A DNA stretch of 64,000 bases from an uncultured Porphyromonadaceae bacterium. GTDB lineage: Bacteria; Bacteroidota; Bacteroidia; Bacteroidales; Muribaculaceae. The first letter of the stretch is position 1; the number at the start of each line of letters is the position of its first letter. Where the stretch lies: assembly GCA_937921035.1 (NCBI GenBank), contig CALEUL010000061.1, forward strand, positions 124,001-188,000, given 5' to 3'. A program made the position numbers and the translations under genes. Under the pieces are notes generated by a model. It saw nothing but the letters and a program-made list of their open reading frames with translations, searched no databases and was not told the DNA's origin. Positions 40,852 through 48,615 of the stretch are shown in pieces.

Positions 40852-41122
40852 ATTGTGATAAAATTTGATAGAAAATTACTGGTAACAGCCGCCATTCACG
40901 CACACCTTACCTCGCAGACCCGTACTCCAGGTCGCGAAAACAATTAAAACAGTGTGTTACAGGCGGAAAAAGTATGCCTTGCCGCGCAATCGCTGCGCCT
41001 CAGGGCCCGAACGGAACGTTTAGCGCATAGTGCGCCAGCTGGCCTTGCACTGATAACGCTCAATGCTGATAATGGAGAATGATATTGGCAGACAATCGTT
41101 CATATGTTCTTTAATGACGCTG
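40852..41122 (-). other. Long GC-rich leader of the TolC-EmrAB operon with small open frames
   Basis: The leader between the promoter (41123) and the TolC ATG is unusually long and GC-rich compared with nearby gaps. On the message it holds a 27-codon frame (41103-41020, starting MNDCLPISFS and ending SWRTMR). It also holds two short hairpins with the same arms (GCGCA/TGCGC at 40984-40998 and 41023-41035) and a 15-codon frame beginning MAAVTSN whose stop overlaps the TolC ATG. It could be an attenuator or drug-sensing leader. Coding of the small frames is not proven. Confidence 0.45.
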
Positions 41123-41154
41123 CAAAGTTAGCGAAAAAAATCCAAACGTTCCAA
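41123..41154 (-). promoter_or_regulatory. Promoter of the TolC-EmrAB operon
   Basis: Minus strand: TTG (41152-41154), 21 bp, TAACTTTG (41123-41130). It places the start about 265 nt before the TolC ATG. Confidence 0.75.
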
Positions 41155-41242
41155 AAAATAGTGCCGTCCGGGCCCACCCCGCCGCTAATTGCGGAATTTT
41201 GCAGAATTTGCAGGGTTTTCTGAATTCTTATATTTTTTGTAG

Positions 41243-41250
41243 TATATTTG
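41243..41250 (+). promoter_or_regulatory. -7 element for the SGNH hydrolase gene
   Basis: TATATTTG fits TAnnTTTG, 26 bp before the ATG at 41277. No TTG at the right distance. Confidence 0.55.
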
Positions 41251-41276
41251 CAGCGTCAAAAAATTGCAATGGAACA

Positions 41277-41972
41277 ATGAAAAGATACTTCAGAAACGCC
41301 GCCGCGGTTGTTATGTTTGCTGCGGCCTCTTTCAGCTGCGGAGCAGTGCGCCCCGACTGGATTAACTACGAAAAATACGAAACGGCCAACCAGGAACTTA
41401 AGAATATGCCCGACAACGGCAAGCGCGTGGTTTTCTTCGGGAATTCCATAACCGAGTTCTGGGCGTCGCGACGTCCGTTTTTCCAAAACAACGGTTTCAT
41501 TGGACGCGGAATCAGCGGACAGACAACATACCAGTTTCTAAGCCGCTTCCGCGAAGATGTGGTTGAACTGCATCCGGCTGTGGTGGTTATAAACGCGGGC
41601 ACCAACGATGTTGCCGAGAACACCCATGCGTTCAACCCCAGACGCACAATCGGCAATATAAAATCGATGGTGGAAATAGCCCGCGCCAACGGCATAAAGA
41701 TTATCCTTACCACTACCCTGCCAAGCGCATCCTTCGGCTGGAACAAAACCATTACCGACGCGCCCGAGAAAATTTCAGCCCTCAACAAAGAGCTCAAAGC
41801 CTACGCCGCGCAAGAGGATATTCCTTTTGTGGACTACTTCAGCGCCGTGGTCGCCGACGACGGACGGGCAATAGACCCGGCATGCAGCAGCGACGGTGTT
41901 CATCCCAACGACGAGGGCTACTCCAGAATGGAGGCGCTCATCCTCCCGGTTGTGAAAAAGGTGCTGGAATAA
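41277..41972 (+). CDS. SGNH/GDSL-family hydrolase lipoprotein
   Basis: A 231-residue esterase of the SGNH fold with a lipobox SFSC in its signal peptide (Cys near residue 19). Blocks: I FFGNSITEFW (Ser nucleophile in GNSI), II RGISGQTT (Gly), III NAGTNDV (Asn), V DGVHPNDEGY (Asp, His). Such Bacteroidota enzymes remove acyl groups, often acetyl, from sugars. Anchored to a membrane facing the periplasm or outside. The start at 41277 follows the -7 element. Neighbours are unrelated. Confidence 0.9.
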   Translation: MKRYFRNAAAVVMFAAASFSCGAVRPDWINYEKYETANQELKNMPDNGKRVVFFGNSITEFWASRRPFFQNNGFIGRGISGQTTYQFLSRFREDVVELHPAVVVINAGTNDVAENTHAFNPRRTIGNIKSMVEIARANGIKIILTTTLPSASFGWNKTITDAPEKISALNKELKAYAAQEDIPFVDYFSAVVADDGRAIDPACSSDGVHPNDEGYSRMEALILPVVKKVLE

Positions 41973-42005
41973 ATTGCCGAGCATGGTTTTTATTGGAGAT
42001 TTTCG

Positions 42006-42013
42006 TACTTTTG
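42006..42013 (+). promoter_or_regulatory. -7 element for the glycosyltransferase-ruvC-ligA operon
   Basis: TACTTTTG fits TAnnTTTG, 31 bp before the ATG at 42045; no placed TTG. Confidence 0.5.
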
Positions 42014-42044
42014 CATAAAACTTCATTGCAAGCAACAAAACGAG

Positions 42045-42806
42045 ATGACTCCCCTCTTTGCCATAATCACCGCCACATACAACGCGCAGGACACCATCGG
42101 ACGAACACTCGAAAGCGTGGACAGCCAGACGTGCACAGACTACGAACACCTGATCGTTGACGGAGCCTCGCGCGATGCCACAATCGATATCGTGCGCGCG
42201 CACGAAAATCCCCTGCGCTCATTCATCAGCGAACGCGACGGCGGTCTGTACGACGCCATGAACAAAGGCATTTCCGCTACACGGGGACGATATCTAATTT
42301 TCCTCAATGCCGGCGACAAGTTCCACAGCCCCGACACTCTCGAGACTCTGAAACAGTCTGTTCTGAAAAACAATCTGCCCGGAATAATATACGGACAGAC
42401 GTTGGTGGTGGACAACGACGGCTCGCCATTAGGCCCGCGCCATCTCTCGGCACCGGAAGACCTTACCCTGAAAAGTTTCAGCAAAGGTATGCTCGTATGC
42501 CATCAGGCCTTTATCCCATTGCGCAAGATAACCGGTTTCTACAACCTCAGCTACCGATTCTCCGCCGACTACGAATGGTGCATCCGATGCCTGCAGCACT
42601 CGCGCAAAAACATAGGGCTCACCGACACATATTTGGTAGACTATCTCAGCGAGGGCCTTACTACCCGCAACAAGATACCGTCGCTAAAGGAACGCTTCCG
42701 CATAATGTGCATATATTACGGCGTACTTACCACGGTTGCCAACCATATTTCCTTCGTATTCCGCTGCCTACGGCGTCATGCGGCAAAAAAGAAAGCACAC
42801 ACATGA
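42045..42806 (+). CDS. Glycosyltransferase family 2
   Basis: A 253-residue GT-A-fold enzyme. It opens with TPLFAIITATYNAQDTIGRT, has DGASRDATIDIV, DGGLYDAMNKGI (nucleotide-sugar/metal region), FLNAGDKFHSPDT, and an acceptor-side YRFSADYEWCIRC segment. This set is typical of small GT2 enzymes of polysaccharide or lipopolysaccharide synthesis; sugar and acceptor unknown. Cytoplasmic face of the membrane. It overlaps the DUF4286 gene by ATGA and so is co-translated with genes of DNA repair, a neighbourhood seen in related genomes. Confidence 0.88.
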   Translation: MTPLFAIITATYNAQDTIGRTLESVDSQTCTDYEHLIVDGASRDATIDIVRAHENPLRSFISERDGGLYDAMNKGISATRGRYLIFLNAGDKFHSPDTLETLKQSVLKNNLPGIIYGQTLVVDNDGSPLGPRHLSAPEDLTLKSFSKGMLVCHQAFIPLRKITGFYNLSYRFSADYEWCIRCLQHSRKNIGLTDTYLVDYLSEGLTTRNKIPSLKERFRIMCIYYGVLTTVANHISFVFRCLRRHAAKKKAHT

Positions 42807-43147
42807 TACTGATAAACACCACATTCAGCGTCGATGCCGGCATAGCACCGGCATTCATTGATTTTCTCCGCGACACCTATATCCCTTTAGGACGGCAGTG
42901 CGGAATGTACGCACCGCTTGTTAGCGAACTGCGCGGCCACGCCGAGGCCGACATAAACGGCAATGTTCCGCGCACAATAGCCATCCAGATGCGCGCCCCG
43001 TCGGCAAAACACCTGGGCGAATTCCGCAACGACGTTCTCCCTTCCGTAAACCGTACAATCGCATCCCGATGGGGCATGGGAGTGGCTATGTTCGAAAGTG
43101 TTCTCGACATTCTTCACGACCCCGAGAAACAGGATTCCCGAAAATGA
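42803..43147 (+). CDS. DUF4286 family protein
   Basis: A 114-residue protein with the DUF4286 pattern: MILINTTFSVDAGIAPAFID at the start and FLRDTYIPLGRQCGMYAPLV next; the fold is probably a small ferredoxin-like domain. Function unknown. It overlaps the glycosyltransferase stop and the ruvC start (both ATGA), so the three are translationally coupled. Longer upstream codons lie inside the glycosyltransferase gene and are rejected. Confidence 0.85.
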   Translation: MILINTTFSVDAGIAPAFIDFLRDTYIPLGRQCGMYAPLVSELRGHAEADINGNVPRTIAIQMRAPSAKHLGEFRNDVLPSVNRTIASRWGMGVAMFESVLDILHDPEKQDSRK

Positions 43148-43725
43148 TTGACGACGCAGTACGCAAGGCCGACCGGATAATAATCGGCATCGACCCGGGC
43201 ACCAACATCATGGGCTACGGAATTCTGGGTATATACAGCCGCAAGCCGCAGATGATTGCGATGGGCCTGATAGAACTGACAAAATTAGGCGACCACTATC
43301 TGCGTCTGGCCCGTATCTACGAGAGAGTGCTGATGCTCGTGGAACAATACTGTCCCGACGAGATGGCTATCGAGGCGCCCTTCTTCGGAAAGAATGTGCA
43401 GTCGATGCTCAAACTCGGCCGCGCCCAGGGTGTCGCAATGGCCGCGGCGCTCGCCAGACAGGTACCAATAACCGAGTACGAGCCGCGAAAGATCAAACAG
43501 GCAATCACGGGCAACGGCGCCGCCGCAAAAGAGCAGGTGTGCGAGATGCTTGTTCGAATACTCAATATCCCGAGAGAGAGCCTCCTGCCAAAACTCGATG
43601 CCACCGACGCCCTTGCCGCCGCTCTGTGCCACTTCTACGAATCGGACAAGCCGGTTGTGGCAAAAGGGGCCAAATCATGGAAAGAATACATTGCAAAGAA
43701 CCCCGGAAAGGTTAAGGGGTTATAA
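43144..43725 (+). CDS. ruvC: Holliday junction resolvase RuvC
   Basis: A 193-residue RuvC nuclease. The first catalytic Asp is in IIIGIDPGTNIMGYGI; the Glu is in EMAIEAPFFGKNVQSML; the last pair is in LDATDALAAALCH. It cuts Holliday junctions moved by RuvAB (ruvA at 11656). The ATG at 43144 overlaps the DUF4286 stop. Normal length plus a short Lys-rich tail. Confidence 0.96.
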   Translation: MIDDAVRKADRIIIGIDPGTNIMGYGILGIYSRKPQMIAMGLIELTKLGDHYLRLARIYERVLMLVEQYCPDEMAIEAPFFGKNVQSMLKLGRAQGVAMAAALARQVPITEYEPRKIKQAITGNGAAAKEQVCEMLVRILNIPRESLLPKLDATDALAAALCHFYESDKPVVAKGAKSWKEYIAKNPGKVKGL

Positions 43726-43747
43726 CTATATTCAACAGCCTTCCGAT

Positions 43748-45760
43748 ATGGAGAATTCCGAAATAGAACGCATACACCGCCTGCGCGACGAACTGCACAG
43801 GCACAACTATAATTACTACGTCCTCAACAGTCCCGAAATCGACGACCGCGAGTTCGACATGCTCATGAAAGAACTCGAGGAACTCGAAAAACGGCACCCC
43901 GAAGAATACGATCCAAACTCGCCCACACAGCGAGTTGGTTCCGACCTCAACACCGGCTTCGAGCAGGCGGCGCACATATATCCTATGCTATCACTCGCAA
44001 ACACATATTCCATCGACGAGGTCGACGCTTGGTTCCACCGTGTGGAGGACGCCCTTGTAGGACAGGAAAGCACGATTGTGGGCGAGATGAAGTTCGACGG
44101 CCTCGGCATATCGCTGATATACGAACACGGGCGTCTTGTGCGTGCCGTAACGCGAGGCGACGGCGAGAAAGGCGACGTCGTTACCGACAATATAAAGACC
44201 ATCCGCAGCATTCCGCTGCAACTCCAGGGAAGCGGATGGCCCGATTTCTTCGAGATACGCGGCGAAGTACTACTGCCGTTCGAAGCCTTCAGACGCCTCA
44301 ACCAACAGCGTGAAGAAGCCGGAGAAACACCGTTCGCAAACCCGCGTAACGCCGCTTCCGGAACCCTGAAACTGCTCAATCCCGCCGAAGTTGGCCGCCG
44401 TGGCCTGGATGCGTATCTCTATTACCTTTTAGGCGAGAATCTGCCCTTCGACAACCACTACGACAACATAATGGCCGCCCGCTCGTGGGGCTTCAAAGTG
44501 TCGCCGGCAATGAAAAAGCTGCATACACTCTCCGAGGTAGACGAATACATAAACTACTGGGACAAGGCCCGAAAAGACCTCCCGGTGGCAACAGACGGCC
44601 TTGTGTTCAAGGTTAACTCGCTGCGCCAGCAACTAAACCTCGGCTTCACGGCAAAATCGCCGCGCTGGGCCGTTGCATACAAATTCACTGCCGAGCGTGC
44701 CCTCACGCGCCTGCGTTTCGTATCGTTCGACGTAGGCCGCATGGGCATAATCACTCCCGTAGCAAACCTGGAGCCGGTGCTGCTTTCGGGTACAGTGGTA
44801 AAACGCGCCTCCATGCACAACGAGGACATCATGATAGCACTCGACATACACGAGAACGATATGCTCTATGTGGAGAAAGGCGGCGAAATCATACCAAAGA
44901 TTACAGGCGTAGACGTCAATCAGCGCCTCTCAGGAGCCATGCCCGTGCGCTTCGTAAGCCACTGCCCCGCCTGCGGCACTCCGCTTGTGCGAGTCGAGGG
45001 TGAAGCCGCATGGGTATGTCCCAACAAACAGGGATGCGTGCCGCAGATTGTTGGACGCATCGAGCACTTTGTAGGACGCCGCATGATGAACATCGACGGC
45101 ATAGGCGAGGAAACGGCGGCGGCACTACACGCACACGGATTCGTTAACAACATCGCCGACCTCTACGACCTCACAGCCGGTCAGCTGATGACAATCGAAG
45201 GCTTCGGCGACAGAAGCGCCCAGCGTGTCATAGACGGCATAGAGGCTAGCAAGAACGTTCCGTTCGAGCGCGTCGTCTTCGCCCTGTCCATACCGTTTGT
45301 AGGCGAAACAACGGCAAAGAAAGTCGCCAAGGCGGCCGGCTCGATAGAGAGGCTGATGGAGATGCCGGCATACGAATTGGAAGCGATAGAGGACGTGGGC
45401 CCGCGCATAGCCGTTGCCATAGAACAGTATTTCGCCGACGGTCAGAACCGTGCAATAGTGGAACGCCTGCGTCAGGCAGGTCTTCAGATGGCTGTTCCCG
45501 AAGGCTCCGCTGCTGGGCCTGTATCCGACACCCTTGCCGGAAAGACATTCGTTATCAGCGGAGTGTTCGCAAAACACTCGCGCGACGAATACAAATCCTT
45601 GATCGAAGCTCACGGCGGCAAGAACGTCGGGTCTATATCCAAGAAAACCGACTATGTTCTCGCCGGCGAGAACATGGGACCCGCAAAGTTGGAGAAAGCT
45701 ACAAAATTAGGCATCCCCGTTATATCCGAAGACGCCTTCCTCGAAATGATAGGTTCCTGA
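43748..45760 (+). CDS. ligA: NAD-dependent DNA ligase
   Basis: A 670-residue LigA. N-terminal Ia domain (RHNYNYYVLNSPEIDDREFD), adenylation domain with the KxDG motif at Lys115 (MKFDGLG), OB fold, a Cys4 zinc finger (CPACG through CPNKQGC), helix-hairpin-helix repeats, and a C-terminal BRCT domain (about 595-670, DTLAGKTFVISGVFAKHSRD). It seals nicks in replication and repair. The ATG at 43748 follows ruvC by 22 bp; the longer frame overlaps ruvC and is rejected. Confidence 0.98.
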   Translation: MENSEIERIHRLRDELHRHNYNYYVLNSPEIDDREFDMLMKELEELEKRHPEEYDPNSPTQRVGSDLNTGFEQAAHIYPMLSLANTYSIDEVDAWFHRVEDALVGQESTIVGEMKFDGLGISLIYEHGRLVRAVTRGDGEKGDVVTDNIKTIRSIPLQLQGSGWPDFFEIRGEVLLPFEAFRRLNQQREEAGETPFANPRNAASGTLKLLNPAEVGRRGLDAYLYYLLGENLPFDNHYDNIMAARSWGFKVSPAMKKLHTLSEVDEYINYWDKARKDLPVATDGLVFKVNSLRQQLNLGFTAKSPRWAVAYKFTAERALTRLRFVSFDVGRMGIITPVANLEPVLLSGTVVKRASMHNEDIMIALDIHENDMLYVEKGGEIIPKITGVDVNQRLSGAMPVRFVSHCPACGTPLVRVEGEAAWVCPNKQGCVPQIVGRIEHFVGRRMMNIDGIGEETAAALHAHGFVNNIADLYDLTAGQLMTIEGFGDRSAQRVIDGIEASKNVPFERVVFALSIPFVGETTAKKVAKAAGSIERLMEMPAYELEAIEDVGPRIAVAIEQYFADGQNRAIVERLRQAGLQMAVPEGSAAGPVSDTLAGKTFVISGVFAKHSRDEYKSLIEAHGGKNVGSISKKTDYVLAGENMGPAKLEKATKLGIPVISEDAFLEMIGS

Positions 45761-45761
45761 A

Positions 45762-46820
45762 TCACCAGAGATTGAAACGATAGCCGAAAACGGCCTCGCC
45801 ACTGAGAATACCTCCGGCGTAGGTCGTTTTCTTGTCGTTGACAATAGCGACGTCGAACTTGCCGATGGCCCCGAAAAAGAAACAGCCGCTGTTCCATACA
45901 ACCGACAGCTTCATGCGGTTGTAAAGCGACAGCGAATACTTTTCTATATCGCTGTTCACAAATCCCTTGCGAAGACCTATCACAGGCGATTCGCTAACAC
46001 CGAGCACCCACTTCGGGGCAAAGACCCAGTTGTAGCCGTAGCCTAATCGCAAGGCATAGTTGTATGTTTCCACCCTGTAGTGGCGGTCGAGCCACGTATC
46101 GGGAATATATGTCTGCAAATCTTCGGGAACCAGTGAGAAATCGAAATCGAGATTCTGCCTGTAGATCGAAATTCCGGTATAGAACGAGCCATGACTCTTT
46201 TTCTGCAAACGGCTGAAACTGAAGGTGGCAGCCTCGGAATATCGTTTATGGTCAAAGAAGTAATACGCGTCCAGCCCCCATGTCTCGTTGTTGATTCCGT
46301 TGAACGGTATGTCCAGATGGTTGGAGGAACCCTTTGGCCCGAAACGCTTTATCGTGGTACCTACATCGTTCGATATCAGATAAACCTCGGCGGCAAACAG
46401 CATGCAGTTGAATCCGAAACGCAGACGTTTGCGCGATTGAGGCTGACCGCCGAAAATCTTGCTGATATTCACATCGTAGCCCGCCGATACTGCCAAATAG
46501 GTGAGATACGCGCCGATGGTAGACGACGGATCGGAAATCATAGTTATGCGCGTATCGTTGGGCAGCATAAAGTTATACGCGTCGGTCCAGTTGTCGGCTG
46601 TAACCTTGACATTGAACTTATAGCCCGTCGACTTTACAAATGTGGTGTCATAACCGTTGAAAAACTTGTCGCCCCAGCGGTATGTATTCACGACAAAACG
46701 CGGGAACTTGCCCCATGTGGCAATTGAATCCAGAGAAAGACTGAGAGCAGAGACATGCTGCACCGGCACGAAAACCGCGCAAAACACCAACAGCACAAAT
46801 ATCAATCTCAATCTTTTCAT
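45762..46820 (-). CDS. DUF4421 family outer-membrane-type protein
   Basis: A 352-residue exported protein (signal peptide ending near VSA/LSL). It has the DUF4421 pattern: FVVNTYRWGDKFFNGYDTTF near the start, then many short amphipathic strands rich in Tyr/Trp, and an end in a strand closing with Trp (VFGYRFNLW), as for an outer-membrane beta barrel. Function unknown. It ends one base from ligA (convergent) and has its own promoter. Confidence 0.85.
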   Translation of the reverse strand: MKRLRLIFVLLVFCAVFVPVQHVSALSLSLDSIATWGKFPRFVVNTYRWGDKFFNGYDTTFVKSTGYKFNVKVTADNWTDAYNFMLPNDTRITMISDPSSTIGAYLTYLAVSAGYDVNISKIFGGQPQSRKRLRFGFNCMLFAAEVYLISNDVGTTIKRFGPKGSSNHLDIPFNGINNETWGLDAYYFFDHKRYSEAATFSFSRLQKKSHGSFYTGISIYRQNLDFDFSLVPEDLQTYIPDTWLDRHYRVETYNYALRLGYGYNWVFAPKWVLGVSESPVIGLRKGFVNSDIEKYSLSLYNRMKLSVVWNSGCFFFGAIGKFDVAIVNDKKTTYAGGILSGEAVFGYRFNLW

Positions 46821-46842
46821 CTATAAACCGGAATTCGGAGTG

Positions 46843-46873
46843 CAAAGGTACAAAAAAACAGCAGGAACCCCAA
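46843..46873 (-). promoter_or_regulatory. Promoter of the DUF4421 gene
   Basis: Minus strand: TTG (46871-46873), 20 bp, TACCTTTG (46843-46850). Full consensus; leader about 20 nt. Confidence 0.85.
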
Positions 46874-46933
46874 AATAAAACAAAATTCCGAAACCGCTGT
46901 AAATGCCACAAAATTGGCCGTAAGGTCCTGCGT

Positions 46934-47152
46934 TCAGCCAAGATAAGGCATCAGCAATGGCCAAAGAAGCGCGCATAGCGCAGTAAGAGCGGCCACAAAC
47001 ACAAGAATTCCCTTCAGTACCTGCCGCACAGGACGGGGAAACGGAAGACGGTCGAAATACAGTATTCCTGCCATAATGTAATTGCCGTTCGCTTCTTCAA
47101 GAGCGCTCTTGGGCTCCGGCGATGCCTGTATGTCTTTTTCTTTATGGCTCAT
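46934..47152 (-). CDS. Small membrane protein, unknown function
   Basis: A 72-residue protein. A soluble acidic N-terminus (MSHKEKDIQASPEPKSALEE) is followed by a middle part and one clear membrane helix (about 47-70, GILVFVAALTALCALLWPLL). Not recognised. It lies 3 bp downstream of the GNAT gene and likely shares its message. Coding is supported by the tight spacing and the hydrophobic segment. Confidence 0.65.
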   Translation of the reverse strand: MSHKEKDIQASPEPKSALEEANGNYIMAGILYFDRLPFPRPVRQVLKGILVFVAALTALCALLWPLLMPYLG

Positions 47153-47155
47153 ATA

Positions 47156-47677
47156 TCAGAACAGTTTTTGGAAAATTAGAATATCAACATAGCTGTTGCC
47201 ACGGCGCACCCACGAACGCAGACGTCCGCAAGCCTTGAATCCGGCCGAGGCAAAGAGGCGCTTCGATGGCTCGTTGTCCACAGCCACCTGCGCGGCAAGC
47301 TGATGCAAGCCCAGAGTATGCGAAGCATAGCGGCAAAGCATCTCCAGCGCCGCTGTACCGTAACCTTTTCCACGATTGGCCGAAAGGATAGAAACGCCTA
47401 CGTAGCCCCGACGGTTGGAGGCGTCATAGTCGCTTATATCGACAGCCCCTACAGCGTTGCCTTCGGCATCCTCGACAATAAGACGCAACTGCCGGTCGGA
47501 GGCTATATCGGCCGAATAACTCTGGATATAGTTCCACAGCATCATGCGGCTAACCGGTTGGTTCGAAACGGAACTACCGGCTTCGGCAATTTCGTTTTCA
47601 AGGAAATAGAGCATGTCAAGGTCGCTGCTCTCAACGGCCCGCAACTTTATTTTATCGTTCTGGAGAGTGTATGGCAT
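47156..47677 (-). CDS. GNAT-family N-acetyltransferase (RimJ/RimL/SpeG-like)
   Basis: A 173-residue acetyltransferase. Start MPYTLQNDKIKLRAVESSDL, middle NAVGAVDISDYDASNRRGYV, acetyl-CoA loop ANRGKGYGTAALEMLCRYAS, C-terminal SKRLFASAGFKACGRLR. Similar layout to SpeG/RimJ enzymes that acetylate polyamines or protein N-termini; substrate unknown. Cytoplasmic. Followed by a small membrane-protein gene 3 bp away. Confidence 0.88.
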   Translation of the reverse strand: MPYTLQNDKIKLRAVESSDLDMLYFLENEIAEAGSSVSNQPVSRMMLWNYIQSYSADIASDRQLRLIVEDAEGNAVGAVDISDYDASNRRGYVGVSILSANRGKGYGTAALEMLCRYASHTLGLHQLAAQVAVDNEPSKRLFASAGFKACGRLRSWVRRGNSYVDILIFQKLF

Positions 47678-47691
47678 TTGTTTTAGTTTTT

Positions 47692-47765
47692 AGTGGAGGG
47701 TAGAGTGTGGTGAGTTTTTAGGTGGAGGGAAACTCCTCTCCGCTCTTCACTCTCCCCTCTCCACT
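47692..47765. repeat. Imperfect purine-rich inverted repeat between recR and the GNAT gene
   Basis: AGTGGAG plus AGAGTG on the left (47692-47707) match CACTCT plus CTCCACT on the right (47748-47765) around a smaller inner dyad. It could fold in either transcript and act as a terminator of recR. Confidence 0.5.
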
Positions 47766-47770
47766 TATTA

Positions 47771-48388
47771 TCAAAGTTGAAAGGGCGTACGGGAAATCAA
47801 TGAACGCGCAAGGGTGGCTTCATCTGTATATTCCAGCTCGTTGCCAACAGAAACACCTCTGGCAATCTGCGATACCTTAACCTGCGGTGCTTCACGGCTT
47901 AGCAGACGATAGATGTAGAAATTGGTTGTATCGGCCTCGACTGTTGCGCCGGTAGCCAGAATCACTTCCCTGATACCGCCCGTTCGTGCCCGTTCAACCA
48001 GCGATGCTATGCTGAGCATATCGGGCCCGATTCCGTCGACAGGCGAGATAAGACCTCCCAATACATGATAAACACCAAAATACTGGCGTGTGTTCTCCAC
48101 GCTCATTACGTCTTTTACGCTTTCTACAACACACACGGTCTGCTGGTCGCGACGGGGCGAAGCGCATATCGGGCATAACTCCTGTTCGCTGATGTTGTGG
48201 CAGCGGCGGCAATAGCGTACTCCCTCGCGAAGCGCTATGATTGCATTGCCGATTGCCAGCGATTCCTCGGTTTCGCGCCGCAAAAGGTGGAGGGCAAAAC
48301 GAAGTGCCGTCTTGCGCCCTACACCGGGCAGACGCGAAAGGGCCGATACGGCATTCTCAAGCAGAACCGACGAAAACTCTTGTTCCAT
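47771..48388 (-). CDS. recR: Recombination mediator protein RecR
   Basis: A 205-residue RecR, acting with RecF/RecO to load RecA on gaps. Helix-hairpin-helix LSRLPGVGRKTALRFALH (about 17-34), Cys4 zinc finger CRRCHNISEQELCPIC (about 56-71), Toprim domain (CVVESVKDVMSVE) and a C-terminal GNELEYTDEATLARSL. The ATG at 48388 gives the normal start for the family, yet the promoter's -7 element ends only four bases upstream, so the message is likely leaderless. Confidence 0.96.
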   Translation of the reverse strand: MEQEFSSVLLENAVSALSRLPGVGRKTALRFALHLLRRETEESLAIGNAIIALREGVRYCRRCHNISEQELCPICASPRRDQQTVCVVESVKDVMSVENTRQYFGVYHVLGGLISPVDGIGPDMLSIASLVERARTGGIREVILATGATVEADTTNFYIYRLLSREAPQVKVSQIARGVSVGNELEYTDEATLARSLISRTPFQL

Positions 48389-48392
48389 AGCG

Positions 48393-48423
48393 CAAAATTA
48401 ATCATTAAAGCGCATTTTCACAA
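48393..48423 (-). promoter_or_regulatory. Promoter of recR
   Basis: Minus strand: TTG (48421-48423), 20 bp, TAATTTTG (48393-48400). The -7 element is four bases from the ATG. Confidence 0.75.
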
Positions 48424-48514
48424 ATACAGGACACCTTCGCATGAAGAATATAGGCAAAAAGTTATTCAAAATTGGCAAAAATGTCTTATTTATTCTTATT
48501 CGGAACAATTACGT

Positions 48515-48545
48515 TTGAAAAAAGGCATCGGAATTGTTAAATTTG
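48515..48545 (+). promoter_or_regulatory. Promoter of the RND efflux operon
   Basis: TTG (48515-48517), 20 bp, TAAATTTG (48538-48545). Leader about 65 nt. Confidence 0.8.
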
Positions 48546-48615
48546 CATGTTGAAAAAAAATATCTGCAATCTTAGGAATTCTAAGAAAATAGAAAAAAGA
48601 AAACAAGCATAAAAT

